Shown piece after piece: positions 1 through 7,976 of a stretch of DNA of 64,000 nt (the stretch's first letter is position 1; each line of letters begins with the position of its first letter). The position numbers were made by a program, and so were the translations under genes. Where the stretch lies: NCBI RefSeq assembly GCF_002153375.1, contig NZ_MTBQ01000007.1, positions 81,055 through 145,054 on the forward strand, written 5' to 3'. Below the pieces are notes generated by a model that saw nothing but the letters and a program-made list of their open reading frames with translations, did not search any database and was not told where the DNA came from. Source of the stretch: Oceanobacillus rekensis (lineage in GTDB: Bacteria; Bacillota; Bacilli; Bacillales; Amphibacillaceae).

Positions 1-1
1 A

Positions 2-1393
2 AAGTTTTTACTGACCTTAGCTTTGTTGACTTTGTGGGTTGTCTATCCTACAAATGCAATTGAAGCCAAGACAGAAACATATACTATTTCACCGAACAGT
101 AAAACATATAATGGGAATCTAATGAATGGGCCAACCTATAATAATGATACAAAACATTATTATTTACTTCGTTCCTATCTGGAACAACTTGAAGAAACAA
201 ATGGTGGTACACTCGTATTAGAAAAGGGAACGTATACAGTGTCAAATGTATTATTCGTACCTTCCAACGTAACGATTAAACTTGAAGATGGTGCAAAAAT
301 TGTAAATGGAAACGAAACAGGTACATCTAAGTTCGATGCTGATAAATCAATTTTCCAACTCATCCGCCCTTCGCTTGGGAAAGAAGAAGGTGTCTATGGC
401 AAATACGATGGAGAAAAGAATATCTCCATCATGGGGTCTGGGACAGCGACGATTGATTTGAATTTCGAAAAGGATGGTATAGGGATTATTGCTGGTCATA
501 ATCAAAATATCAGGATTGAAAATATTAATTTCTTAAACATGTATTCCGGTCATTTCATTGAGATTGATGCAACAAAGGATGCTGTAATTTCTAATAATAA
601 ATTTATGCACTCAATACCTTCATCAACTGAAATCAAAGAAGCAATCAATATTGATACGCCTGATAAGTTAACGAATGGATGGAGCTCCAAGTGGAGTAAG
701 TTCGATAAAACACCTAATACTAATATGACAATTGAAAACAATATTTTCTACGAGTTGGACCGCGCAATCGGTACACATAAGTATTCCGGCGGGAAATATC
801 ATGACCAAATCATTATCAAGAATAATAAAATAGAGAAAATGCGTCAGGATGCCATTCGCGTGTTGAACTGGAGTAACGCTACGATAGAAAACAATACCTT
901 TAAAGATGTAGACCCTGGGGAAAATAACGCTAACAGGGGAATCTTTGCAAGTGGTGCCATCAATCCTACCTTCCAAAACAATCTGTTTGATAATATACCG
1001 CGGGCAATGCAATTTACAGCTTGGAAAAACGGTGACTCTGGTTCTGAATATGATGTAACATATAATGAGTTAAGTGAGGATAATAAAGAAGCTCTTTCTA
1101 CGAATACTGTTATTAATTATGTAGAGGATTTTATCCGTATTAATCCTATATATCAAAAATACGATAAAGAACATACTGAATTTATCCCCGTGAAAACAGC
1201 GCAAACCCCTGTTTTACCGAAAGAGGACTTTGGCAATCCGGAGATGTTGGATTTTATGAAACAAAATACCGCTAATAAATGTCCTGAGAATACATACAGC
1301 CTTTATGAAAATCAAATTCATACGAAGATCCTACTGTTATTTTTCCCGAATCATTGGAACAGGAATCACCTGGAAATGTGCCCGAACATTTAA
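2..1393 (+). CDS. Exported right-handed beta-helix protein, 5' end cut by window
   Basis: The reading frame is open from base 2, and the first codons give KFLLTLALLTLWVVYPTNA, the hydrophobic core and cleavage region of a signal peptide, so the true start lies just before the window. The mature part has many short Asn-rich strands such as IENINF, ISNNKF, IENNIF, IIKNNKI and IENNTF, the pattern of a parallel beta-helix (pectate-lyase-like/PbH1). The protein is probably secreted or wall-associated and may bind or cleave a polysaccharide; no catalytic residues can be assigned. The last 25 or so residues look out of frame: from about 1320 the neighbouring frame reads EDPTVIFPESLEQESPGNVP, a plausible native acidic tail, so the C-terminus may be frameshifted. 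Confidence 0.7.
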   Translation, partial: KFLLTLALLTLWVVYPTNAIEAKTETYTISPNSKTYNGNLMNGPTYNNDTKHYYLLRSYLEQLEETNGGTLVLEKGTYTVSNVLFVPSNVTIKLEDGAKIVNGNETGTSKFDADKSIFQLIRPSLGKEEGVYGKYDGEKNISIMGSGTATIDLNFEKDGIGIIAGHNQNIRIENINFLNMYSGHFIEIDATKDAVISNNKFMHSIPSSTEIKEAINIDTPDKLTNGWSSKWSKFDKTPNTNMTIENNIFYELDRAIGTHKYSGGKYHDQIIIKNNKIEKMRQDAIRVLNWSNATIENNTFKDVDPGENNANRGIFASGAINPTFQNNLFDNIPRAMQFTAWKNGDSGSEYDVTYNELSEDNKEALSTNTVINYVEDFIRINPIYQKYDKEHTEFIPVKTAQTPVLPKEDFGNPEMLDFMKQNTANKCPENTYSLYENQIHTKILLLFFPNHWNRNHLEMCPNI

Positions 1394-1482
1394 GGTTTTT
1401 AGCGATGTAGTTAAAAAAATTCTATGAAATCTATATTGTAAGCTACCTATAAAATATAGTAGAAAGAAAGCAGGTGATGAAG

Positions 1483-2361
1483 ATGGTTAGTATTGTAGTG
1501 GTCGGAAGTGCCTCGATGGATTTAGTTGTTACAGCGAATAGTAGGCCAAAGGCTGGAGAAACACTTATAGGTGAATCGTTTCAGACCGTTCCTGGAGGAA
1601 AAGGGGCCAATCAAGCAGTAGCAGCTGCAAGACTTGGTGCGGATGTATCCATGATTGGACGGGTTGGCGAGGATACTTTTGGTGAAGAAATCATCGATAA
1701 TTTAAAAGGAAATGGTGTCTCAGTAGATTACGTGGAAACTGTTCCGCAAACTGCATCGGGTACTGCACATATTACGCTTGCTGAAGGAGATAACAGTATT
1801 ATTGTTGTAAAAGGTGCAAATGATGAGGTATCACCAAGCTATTTGGAAAAAGCTGTTTCAATTCTTAAGAAAGCCGATATGATTATGGTTCAGCAAGAAA
1901 TTCCTGAGGAAACGATTGAATATATTGCAGGCTTTTGCAAGCAGTTTAATAAAAGATGGTTACTAAACCCTGCACCAGCACGGAGAATAAGTAATGAGGT
2001 GATTGAATCTGCTACGTTTCTTACACCAAATGAGCATGAGTTTGCTATTATGTTTGGGGAAGAGGACCGTTCAAAAGTGCTCGTTCGTTTTCCCAATAAA
2101 TTATTGATTACAGAAGGAAAAAATGGGGTTCGGTATTTCAATGGGATAAACGAAGAAATTGTGCCCGCCTACACTGTTGAGCCAGTTGATACAACGGGTG
2201 CAGGTGATACATTTAATGCAGCTTTTGCAGTTGCGGTTGCAGAAGGAAAGCAAATAGCTGAAGCACTGCGCTTTGCAAATCGTGCAGCATCTATCTCTAT
2301 TACGAAGTTTGGTGCACAAGGTGGGATGCCAACAAGAGAAGAAGTGGAAGGAAGTATATAG
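1483..2361 (+). CDS. rbsK: Ribokinase (PfkB family)
   Basis: ATP-dependent phosphorylation of D-ribose to ribose 5-phosphate in the cytoplasm. The N-terminal PfkB signature is present (PGGKGANQAVAAARLG), as is the C-terminal active-site motif DTTGAGDTFNAAFA with the catalytic Asp; NPAPA and LTPNEHE are typical of ribokinases. Length (about 292 residues) is normal. The start is taken at ATG 1483, six bases after CAGGTG; ATG 1477 and GTG 1474 are in frame upstream but are less well spaced. It stands alone here, with no rbsD or transporter genes beside it, so the substrate could be another pentose or nucleoside-derived sugar, though ribose is most likely. Confidence 0.88.
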   Translation: MVSIVVVGSASMDLVVTANSRPKAGETLIGESFQTVPGGKGANQAVAAARLGADVSMIGRVGEDTFGEEIIDNLKGNGVSVDYVETVPQTASGTAHITLAEGDNSIIVVKGANDEVSPSYLEKAVSILKKADMIMVQQEIPEETIEYIAGFCKQFNKRWLLNPAPARRISNEVIESATFLTPNEHEFAIMFGEEDRSKVLVRFPNKLLITEGKNGVRYFNGINEEIVPAYTVEPVDTTGAGDTFNAAFAVAVAEGKQIAEALRFANRAASISITKFGAQGGMPTREEVEGSI

Positions 2362-2488
2362 AAATGAAAAAACATCACTTAAATTATATTTAAAAAAAGC
2401 TTAAAAATGGCTCTATGCCTCTTAAGAATACATAAATTTATATGGGAAAAAGCCAAAATAGAAAATGAAGTTATAATACTTATCGAAA

Positions 2489-2517
2489 TTGTACAAAATA
2501 TCCATTCGTGGTATAAT
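2489..2517 (+). promoter_or_regulatory. SigA-type promoter for antisense RNA of type I toxin locus
   Basis: TTGTAC at 2489-2494 and TATAAT at 2512-2517 are separated by exactly 17 bases. The predicted start near 2524 leads directly into a short non-coding transcript ending at a strong terminator. No coding region follows in this direction. Confidence 0.72.
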
Positions 2518-2540
2518 AAATGCAGAAAATCATAGAGTAT

Positions 2541-2573
2541 TAAAAACCGTCCCATGCTGGTAACATGGAACGG
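2541..2573 (-). terminator. Intrinsic terminator of the toxin mRNA
   Basis: On the minus strand CCGTTCCATG, a 7-base loop and CATGGGACGG are followed by TTTTTAA. It lies about 80 bases after the toxin stop codon, inside the region covered by the antisense RNA. Confidence 0.68.
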
Positions 2574-2614
2574 CTACAATAGACCAACCCAACAAAAAGG
2601 GTGGGCACAATAGG

Positions 2615-2661
2615 AATAATCCCTCAGTACCTGGTCAAAGTCACATGAGGGATTATTTTTT
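2615..2661 (+). terminator. Terminator of antisense RNA, overlapping toxin 3' end
   Basis: Perfect 12-bp stem AATAATCCCTCA (2615-2626) with TGAGGGATTATT (2646-2657), followed by a T-run. The toxin stop codon on the other strand (2653-2655) lies within the stem, tying the two transcripts together. Confidence 0.8.
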
Positions 2662-2733
2662 GTTTTCGGACATGATAAACGCAATCAACATGCCGAATGA
2701 AATCATCAGCGTTAATACATCGTTCACATCCAT
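2653..2733 (-). CDS. Small holin-like membrane toxin (type I TA), 26 aa
   Basis: The ORF reads MDVNDVLTLM, then ISFGMLIAFIM, then SENKK: a short charged N-terminus, one transmembrane segment and a basic end. This is the shape of the putative holin-like toxin family (Hol_Tox; TxpA/BsrG-like peptides). It is preceded by an unusually strong ribosome binding site, GGGAGGAGGTG (about 2739-2749 on the minus strand). Such peptides insert in and disturb the cell membrane when not silenced by their antisense RNA. The family call rests on composition and gene architecture; similarity could not be searched. Confidence 0.7.
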   Translation of the reverse strand: MDVNDVLTLMISFGMLIAFIMSENKK

Positions 2734-2933
2734 AGGCTACACCTCCTCCCATAGTAAATCTTGGAAGGTAAATTGGTGCACCCAATCCCTCATGCGAAGC
2801 CAGTCTATTGTAATTTCATCATATCATATTCGAGTATTTGCTCCTATGGTTATTTAGAATAACTTTATAAGAATCCAAACAAAAAACATCACTAATTAGT
2901 AAGTGATGCTTCGAATTAAGTATGGTGTTCAAA

Positions 2934-3182
2934 TTACTTTTGAATGTACTCAGCAAATTTAATAAATGTGTTTTCATCTTCAACAAGCCCGCAAGCCCCA
3001 CATTGCACTTTATATTCTGGACCATTATATGCCATATGGAAAACTTCAACCTTTTCATTTGTATAGTCTTTTATTAAATCCCCGGTTTGTGCATCTAATT
3101 TTACTGACTTTGGAATTTGTTCAATTATATTAAATCTTGAACCATTTGTTTTGCAGTTCGGACAACGGTATGGATGACTCAT
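2934..3182 (-). CDS. Small zinc-ribbon protein, unknown function
   Basis: An 82-residue protein with CPNCKT near the N-terminus and CGACGL near residue 62, two CxxC pairs that would form one zinc ribbon. The start at 3182 ([10 protein letters not shown]) is chosen because GGGAGGTG lies seven bases upstream; an in-frame start three codons earlier overlaps that site. The middle is mildly charged, with no other recognisable domain. It may bind nucleic acid or act as an adaptor, but nothing in the sequence or context shows this. It is monocistronic on the minus strand. Confidence 0.65.
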   Translation of the reverse strand: MSHPYRCPNCKTNGSRFNIIEQIPKSVKLDAQTGDLIKDYTNEKVEVFHMAYNGPEYKVQCGACGLVEDENTFIKFAEYIQK

Positions 3183-3671
3183 TACAAACACCTCCCATCA
3201 ATAGCATTCCTGAATTGCTCTAAATTATTACCTTTTTCCTGGTCTTAGGAGGTTATTGTAATGATTTGCTGGGAATCAGAAATATATTGAAAACAATGGG
3301 GGAAAATGACGCACATGTAGGTGGACATAAAGTAAATAAGGGAAAACCTAAGCCGGGATATATCGTTAGTTCAGAGGTTGGATTATATAATATAATGTAA
3401 ATGAAACTTAGTTAGGAGACTTACACTTTAATTTTTAAGGAGGTAGGATATTACAACTTTTATATCATGTACCTAAGCTATTTCTTCTCCAATTTTTTTC
3501 TTATGCAATCTCTTTCCTCATATGAAATGTCCATTTCCCAACATCTACCATTAGTTTCCTCCTTCTTAACTAAATGTTAATTTATCAAAGGAAGCTTGTT
3601 TTGTTTCCATCCAAAATAAAAGATGATATCCTTGTTACGATATTAAGAGGAAAGCATATGAACGGAGGAAA
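3183..3671. other. Intergenic stretch, no supported gene
   Basis: AT-rich, with no ORF that has both a ribosome binding site and plausible protein character. An orphan AAGGAGG at 3437-3443 has only a 38-codon frame starting 23 bases later, too far to be convincing. A TATAAT-like sequence lies near 3385. The promoter of the following oxidoreductase is probably in the last 80 bases, but I cannot place it firmly. Confidence 0.4.
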
Positions 3672-4805
3672 ATGATGAAGCCAAAGTACGCAACCCTATT
3701 TGAAGCCTATACATTACCGAATGGAATGGAAATGAAAAATAGAATGATAATGGCACCGATGACAAATTACTCATCAAATCAGGATGGATCGGTAACCGAG
3801 GATGAAATAAATTATTACACCCGTCGCTCCAAAGGCGTTGGTGCTGTTATTACAGCAGTTGCAAATATCACACCTGGTGGAAAAGGTTTCCCAGGTCAAA
3901 TTGGTTGTGACCGTGACGAATTAATCCCCAGCTTATCTAAACTTGCTAAGAGCATAAAGGGTCAGGGTGCAAAAGCCATATTACAAATTTTCCATGCGGG
4001 AAGAATGAGTTTACCAGACGAAGTTCCAAATAGAGATGTTACAGCACCAAGTAATATTCCTGCCGAACGCGAGGGAACTCTTGGAGAAGTACCAAGAGAA
4101 TTGACGGTAGAAGAGATCGAGGGAATTATCGATGCATTCGGACAGGCAACACGTAGAGCAATTGAAGCGGGATTCGATGGGGTTGAAATACATGGTGCAA
4201 ATGGATACTTGATCCAACAGTTCTTTTCTCCTCATGCCAATAGAAGAGAGGATCAATATGGCGGTAATTTAGAAAAACGAATGACATTTCCGCTAGCGGT
4301 TATTGATAAAGTACAACATACAGTGAAAGAATACGCCAAGGCTCCTTTTATTGTCGGCTACCGCTTTTCTCCAGAGGAACCTGAAACCCCTGGAATAACA
4401 ATGGGAGATACGCTCCATTTGGTTGATGTACTAGCAGATAAGGGACTTGATTATCTTCATGTGTCACTGCTGGACTTTTGGTCGAAAGCAAGAAGAGAAG
4501 CAGATACATCCAAAACCCGTGTTGAATTACTGCTCGAGACAATCAATAAGCGAATACCACTGGTTGGTGTTGGTTCGCTTTATAAAGCAGATGATGCTGC
4601 TGAAGCAAAGAAGACTGGAATCGAATTTCTTGGACTTGGAAGAGAACTTCTTATCGATCCAGAATGGGTACAGAAGATTGCAAAGGGGAATGAAGCAGAA
4701 ATTAACACGACCCTTGATTTGAATGGCAAGGAAAAATTAGATTTTCCAGATTCATTCTGGAAGGTCATTACATCCATACCAGGATGGGTTCCTGGGGTGA
4801 AATAA
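3672..4805 (+). CDS. Old Yellow Enzyme family NADH:flavin oxidoreductase
   Basis: FMN-dependent ene-reductase of the OYE (TIM barrel) family, 377 residues. Typical motifs are the N-terminal NRMIMAPMTNYSS, the active-site region HGANGYLIQQFFSPHANRR with Asn for substrate binding, and RREDQYGGNLEKRM. The C-terminal phosphate-binding part is VGVGSLYKADDA...FLGLGRELLIDPEW. It would reduce activated C=C bonds of enals, enones or nitro compounds with NAD(P)H; the physiological substrate is unknown. Tandem ATGs at 3672 and 3675 follow GGAGG. It is a single gene. Confidence 0.85.
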   Translation: MMKPKYATLFEAYTLPNGMEMKNRMIMAPMTNYSSNQDGSVTEDEINYYTRRSKGVGAVITAVANITPGGKGFPGQIGCDRDELIPSLSKLAKSIKGQGAKAILQIFHAGRMSLPDEVPNRDVTAPSNIPAEREGTLGEVPRELTVEEIEGIIDAFGQATRRAIEAGFDGVEIHGANGYLIQQFFSPHANRREDQYGGNLEKRMTFPLAVIDKVQHTVKEYAKAPFIVGYRFSPEEPETPGITMGDTLHLVDVLADKGLDYLHVSLLDFWSKARREADTSKTRVELLLETINKRIPLVGVGSLYKADDAAEAKKTGIEFLGLGRELLIDPEWVQKIAKGNEAEINTTLDLNGKEKLDFPDSFWKVITSIPGWVPGVK

Positions 4806-4874
4806 CTCTAATATGCAGTCTTTCCTTTTTAGGGAAGTCTGCTTTAACATAGACTCTACCTATCGAAAAATCAT

Positions 4875-5612
4875 TTACTCTACTTTTTTTATAGGCCAAA
4901 ATAAAACACGCTTGGAATGAGCATAATGGAAGATTGGGTCTCCGACCACCGTATCTTCTGGTAAAAAGGACAACATATTTTCATTGTCAATGATAGCTTT
5001 CACATCGTAAATCTTCCACCGCCTATGATGAATAGCCCATCTGAATAAGGAGTTGTTTCGATGCGACCACAAAAAATACCGTTCCAGTAGCCAATAAGTT
5101 AGACTGGTTCTTTCTGGATAATACGCTTCTAAAACTGGCCGATATGATCCTTTGAAAGTCGCTTCTGATTTGCCTTTCCGTGTAGAATCAAAATAAAAAG
5201 TCTCCTTCTTCTTTTTCAAATTAATGTTTGCGTAAAAATAAGGTAACGTAGCTAATCTTGCTCCAAGGACTGCGAGCAGCTTATCGGCGTCGAGGCTGAA
5301 GAAATAGATCCCTTGTATTCCTTTATGTTTTACATATGTCCGCACATTCAACTCTAGATAGGAATGCAGAAAAGGAATTGGAGGCATTTTTCGTGGACGC
5401 ATATTGCTTACTTTAAACGGAATGATGGTTATCCAGGCAGAGCCGTCGAAAGTATCTAACTCTAGACTTTTTGGAATGTACTTGGTAATGGTCTCTATGG
5501 GAACAGGTGAATGCATAAATAATAAATCATTCCATTTTTGGGTTGCTAACCAAGGCCCATGTGGTAATGGATAATCGCGATGATTTGTATACTGCAAGAT
5601 ATTTTTAAACAT
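4875..5612 (-). CDS. DUF2071 (YqjF-like) protein
   Basis: A 245-residue cytoplasmic protein of the DUF2071/YqjF family. PHGPWLATQKWNDLLFMHSP near the N-terminus and the series of aromatic, basic strands (RTYVKHKGIQGIYFFSLDAD, LPYFYANINL) match that family, whose fold resembles acetoacetate decarboxylase; the biochemical role is unknown. The start at 5612 (MFKNIL) is chosen for the GGAGG eight bases upstream. The frame stays open for about 50 further codons upstream, but that part overlaps a terminator hairpin and is not protein-like. Confidence 0.78.
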   Translation of the reverse strand: MFKNILQYTNHRDYPLPHGPWLATQKWNDLLFMHSPVPIETITKYIPKSLELDTFDGSAWITIIPFKVSNMRPRKMPPIPFLHSYLELNVRTYVKHKGIQGIYFFSLDADKLLAVLGARLATLPYFYANINLKKKKETFYFDSTRKGKSEATFKGSYRPVLEAYYPERTSLTYWLLERYFLWSHRNNSLFRWAIHHRRWKIYDVKAIIDNENMLSFLPEDTVVGDPIFHYAHSKRVLFWPIKKVE

Positions 5613-5642
5613 TTTATCCTCCATATAGCTTATTAATGATAG

Positions 5643-5672
5643 GAAAAGCCCGGGTATTGCTACCGGGCTTTG
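5643..5672 (-). terminator. Terminator after small hydrophilic ORF
   Basis: Stem AAAGCCCGG / CCGGGCTTT (5645-5653 with 5663-5671) around a 9-base loop; on the minus strand it is followed by TTTTCCT. It separates the 44-aa ORF upstream from the DUF2071 gene. Confidence 0.75.
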
Positions 5673-5712
5673 GTTGTATGTTGGTGTGAAATATCTTTTT
5701 CTATATTCCCCT

Positions 5713-5847
5713 CTATTTACCATCCTTATTCTGCTGTGGCTTTGTATCGCTTTCTTTTTGGGGTTCAATATCCTGATTCGGGTCTTTTTCCTTCACTTTT
5801 TGCTCTAGTGAATCGTCATTATGATTATGTTTGTTATCTGCAGTCAT
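5713..5847 (-). CDS. Small hydrophilic protein, 44 aa, unknown function
   Basis: The ORF begins MTADNKHNHNDD and ends QQNKDGK; it is composed almost wholly of Asp, Glu, Lys, Asn and Gln, with no hydrophobic segment. GGAGGTGG lies just upstream and a strong terminator follows the stop, so it appears to be a real, separately expressed small gene. Very similar composition is common in small spore or stress proteins of bacilli, but no family is recognised. Confidence 0.6.
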   Translation of the reverse strand: MTADNKHNHNDDSLEQKVKEKDPNQDIEPQKESDTKPQQNKDGK

Positions 5848-5941
5848 ACTTCCACCTCCATACCATTAATATTATTACCTATATATTGTTAATAGCCGAA
5901 TTTAAGGAAGTAAAACATATAAATGTGTAGGTATCATCCTT

Positions 5942-6616
5942 CTATTCATTAATTTTCACCACAAATCCATTTTCTTTTGACCATTCTGCATAATAAATTT
6001 GTCTCACATTACTGTATCCTTCTTTATTCAACCGATCTATTAGCCACTTTTCATCTTTACCTATCGATTGCAATACCTTCTTTTCAATTCTCCCTTCGTC
6101 TACAAGTAGATGGGATAATGTAGATTCGCCTGGGTCGATGTTCAGCATTTCAGCTGTAACTGGTGTAGATGAGTCAGCTTCCATGATACTTAACTGGCCA
6201 CTTGGTTCTAAAATTGCAAATTTAACATCTTTTATGGAAAATATCCCTTGCTGGCGTAGCATTGTACGAAGCTGCTCAGATTCTAGTTTATTCTTCTTCA
6301 GTTGTTTCACATCCAGCACACCATCATTAATGATAATCGATGGCTCCCCTTTAATAATTGGTCGTAGCTTATCAAATTTCCGTACAATTAATTCAATGAT
6401 GAAAATGAGAACAGCCCATAATGCAACGGCATAGAGCATTTCCCAGACGGTTACTAAATCATCATAAATCGTATCTTCCACAAGACCACCGAGAACCAAC
6501 ATATAAACAAAATCAAATGGAGTCAGTTGTGATAATTCTTTTTTTCCTAATAAACGGATAACGACCAGTAACCCTAAAAGACCTATAACAACTTTTATTG
6601 TAATTGAAGTATCCAA
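5942..6616 (-). CDS. DUF421 membrane protein (YetF/YcaP type)
   Basis: 224 residues: about three transmembrane helices in the first 85 residues (IKVVIGLLGLLVVIRLLG; TPFDFVYMLVLGGLV; MLYAVALWAVLIFIIELIV), then a soluble DUF421 domain with KGEPSIIINDGVLD and LRQQGIFSIKDVKFAILEPSGQLS, all typical of the family. Members of this family have been linked to spore and membrane properties in Bacillus; function here is not shown. The C-terminal 70 residues are an extra domain beyond the core, as in longer family members. Single gene on the minus strand. Confidence 0.85.
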   Translation of the reverse strand: MDTSITIKVVIGLLGLLVVIRLLGKKELSQLTPFDFVYMLVLGGLVEDTIYDDLVTVWEMLYAVALWAVLIFIIELIVRKFDKLRPIIKGEPSIIINDGVLDVKQLKKNKLESEQLRTMLRQQGIFSIKDVKFAILEPSGQLSIMEADSSTPVTAEMLNIDPGESTLSHLLVDEGRIEKKVLQSIGKDEKWLIDRLNKEGYSNVRQIYYAEWSKENGFVVKINE

Positions 6617-6704
6617 ATTATTCCCTCCTATATATGCTGCTGCTTAGATTGTCAGTTACCCTTATTTTCTCTACTCCAATCCTGGAAAATAAATAGTTAC
6701 CCAT

Positions 6705-6739
6705 AAGAAAAACCTCTCACGTCATCATGTGAGAGGTTA
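6705..6739 (-). terminator. Terminator of FMN reductase gene
   Basis: Perfect 10-bp stem AACCTCTCAC (6711-6720) / GTGAGAGGTT (6729-6738), followed by TTTTTCT on the minus strand, directly after the stop of the flavin reductase gene. Confidence 0.85.
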
Positions 6740-6743
6740 TTCA

Positions 6744-7367
6744 TTAATTTGAAACATTTCCTTCAGCAGGTATTGGTCTTTCTTTCAATATATTAGCTAA
6801 GTGTACAAGATTATGGCTTGCCATCTGAATATTTGATTGGGTAAATTCATTTTTATACCCTTCAGCTTCGACATAGGATGGTCCTGGACCTGCATCACCG
6901 ACCCAATATGCAATCGGGTTTGGTGGAATGGCGAATCCAAGCTGTGCAAGGCCAAAAATTAGATCGCCAGCAGCATTTTTTGCCCCGTCTTCATTTCCGG
7001 TAACAACAGAACCGGCCACCTTATTATAAAAAATGGGTTGACCTTGATCATTTGTCTGGCTGCAGCCATTTAAACGTTCCAAAACCTTTTTCGATATACT
7101 ACTTTTTTCACCGAGCCATACAGGGGAAGCAAGTATCAATATATCTGTCTGCTTTATCTTCTCCAATATTTTCGGCCACTCATCACCATCACCCATATCA
7201 TCAGCAATCCCATATGCTACCTCATAATCCGCGACGCGAATAACTTCCGATTTTATGTGTTTACTGTCAAAGACATTCGTAAAGTCTTTCAGCAATGCAT
7301 CCGTATTTGACTTCTCATCCGATTTCTTTAAAGAGCAATTCAGGATTAAAGCATTTAGATTTCCCAT
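6744..7367 (-). CDS. NADPH-dependent FMN reductase/flavodoxin-like protein
   Basis: A 207-residue single-domain flavodoxin-fold protein. The N-terminal phosphate-binding stretch is LNALILNCSLKKSDEKSNT, the second flavin loop ILILASPVWLGEKSS, and the third VVTGNEDGAKNA. These match the NADPH-dependent FMN reductase/NAD(P)H oxidoreductase superfamily. It probably reduces FMN, quinones or azo/nitro compounds in the cytoplasm. It sits alone with its own terminator; no partner enzyme is encoded nearby, so the substrate cannot be assigned. Confidence 0.8.
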   Translation of the reverse strand: MGNLNALILNCSLKKSDEKSNTDALLKDFTNVFDSKHIKSEVIRVADYEVAYGIADDMGDGDEWPKILEKIKQTDILILASPVWLGEKSSISKKVLERLNGCSQTNDQGQPIFYNKVAGSVVTGNEDGAKNAAGDLIFGLAQLGFAIPPNPIAYWVGDAGPGPSYVEAEGYKNEFTQSNIQMASHNLVHLANILKERPIPAEGNVSN

Positions 7368-7435
7368 AGTAACACTCCTTTTTCCATGTTATATGGTTCT
7401 CTTCCCTGAATTTCCCTTTTGTATTCATAAATGTA

Positions 7436-7466
7436 AAAAGCCCTCGATTAAATTAACTTCGAGAGC
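7436..7466 (-). terminator. Terminator after membrane protein gene
   Basis: On the minus strand GCTCTCGAAG pairs imperfectly with ATCGAGGGC around an AT loop and is followed by TTTTTAC. It lies a few bases after the stop of the gene ending at 7471. Confidence 0.7.
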
Positions 7467-7470
7467 ATTT

Positions 7471-7968
7471 TCATTTCATTTCACGAGCTTCTTTTGTATA
7501 TATTCTTAACAGAATCCATCGCAGGAGCCCACCAACAGCTAATCCAATAGGCAGAAACATTATTGGCAGCCACATTGGACCAATTAAGTTTCCAAAAATT
7601 GTAAATGTGGGTGAAAAAATTAAGCCTACTGTTACAAAATAGGCTGAAAACACAAGTGGTAAATAGGCAAAAGGTTTTTCTCCGCCGCCGGCATCTTTAT
7701 ATGCATCCCAAATTGCAAAGAAATATAGACAGGGATAAAACATTAACCATAAATAATTAGTTTGTGCAATTGCTTCTTCAATTTTTAAATTAAAACTCAG
7801 CACAATGATTGTATTGAAATTTCCCATTACATTAATTATGATTTCTAACCCGACGAACAGAATTCCTTTTATATAATTACGATTTAATAGTTGAGAAAAA
7901 CCAGGAAGAGCAATGCTCCATAATAGTGCTTCTAATTTTTTACTCTTTTTTGTTATGTTTGTCTTCAT
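7471..7968 (-). CDS. Multi-pass membrane protein, unknown function
   Basis: 165 residues with a basic N-terminus (MKTNITKKSKK) and four or five hydrophobic segments. ALPGFSQLLNRNYIKGILFVGLE resembles the Gly-Gln-containing first helix of TM2-like/DUF5683 membrane proteins. Eight bases separate it from the DUF3231 gene upstream, so the two are probably co-transcribed. Function unknown. Confidence 0.65.
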   Translation of the reverse strand: MKTNITKKSKKLEALLWSIALPGFSQLLNRNYIKGILFVGLEIIINVMGNFNTIIVLSFNLKIEEAIAQTNYLWLMFYPCLYFFAIWDAYKDAGGGEKPFAYLPLVFSAYFVTVGLIFSPTFTIFGNLIGPMWLPIMFLPIGLAVGGLLRWILLRIYTKEAREMK

Positions 7969-7976
7969 AGGTTTAC

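Larger units (their letters stand above)
2524..2661 (+). ncRNA. Candidate antisense RNA antitoxin
   Basis: A transcript of about 138 nt is predicted from the promoter at 2489-2517 to the terminator at 2615-2661. It carries no convincing ORF and contains two hairpins (2547-2573 and 2615-2657). It is complementary to the 3' end and terminator of the minus-strand toxin mRNA. Convergent overlap of this kind is the arrangement of txpA/RatA and bsrG/SR4 type I systems in B. subtilis. The sequence shows promoter and terminator; the antitoxin role is inference. Confidence 0.62.

Noticed and set aside
3437-3580. Possible small gene after AAGGAGG at 3437
   Set aside because: The first start codon is 23 bases downstream and the 38-codon product is not protein-like.
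5613-5768. Extended N-terminus of the DUF2071 protein
   Set aside because: The extension is translated from a terminator hairpin region and includes odd composition. A good ribosome binding site lies directly before ATG at 5612.
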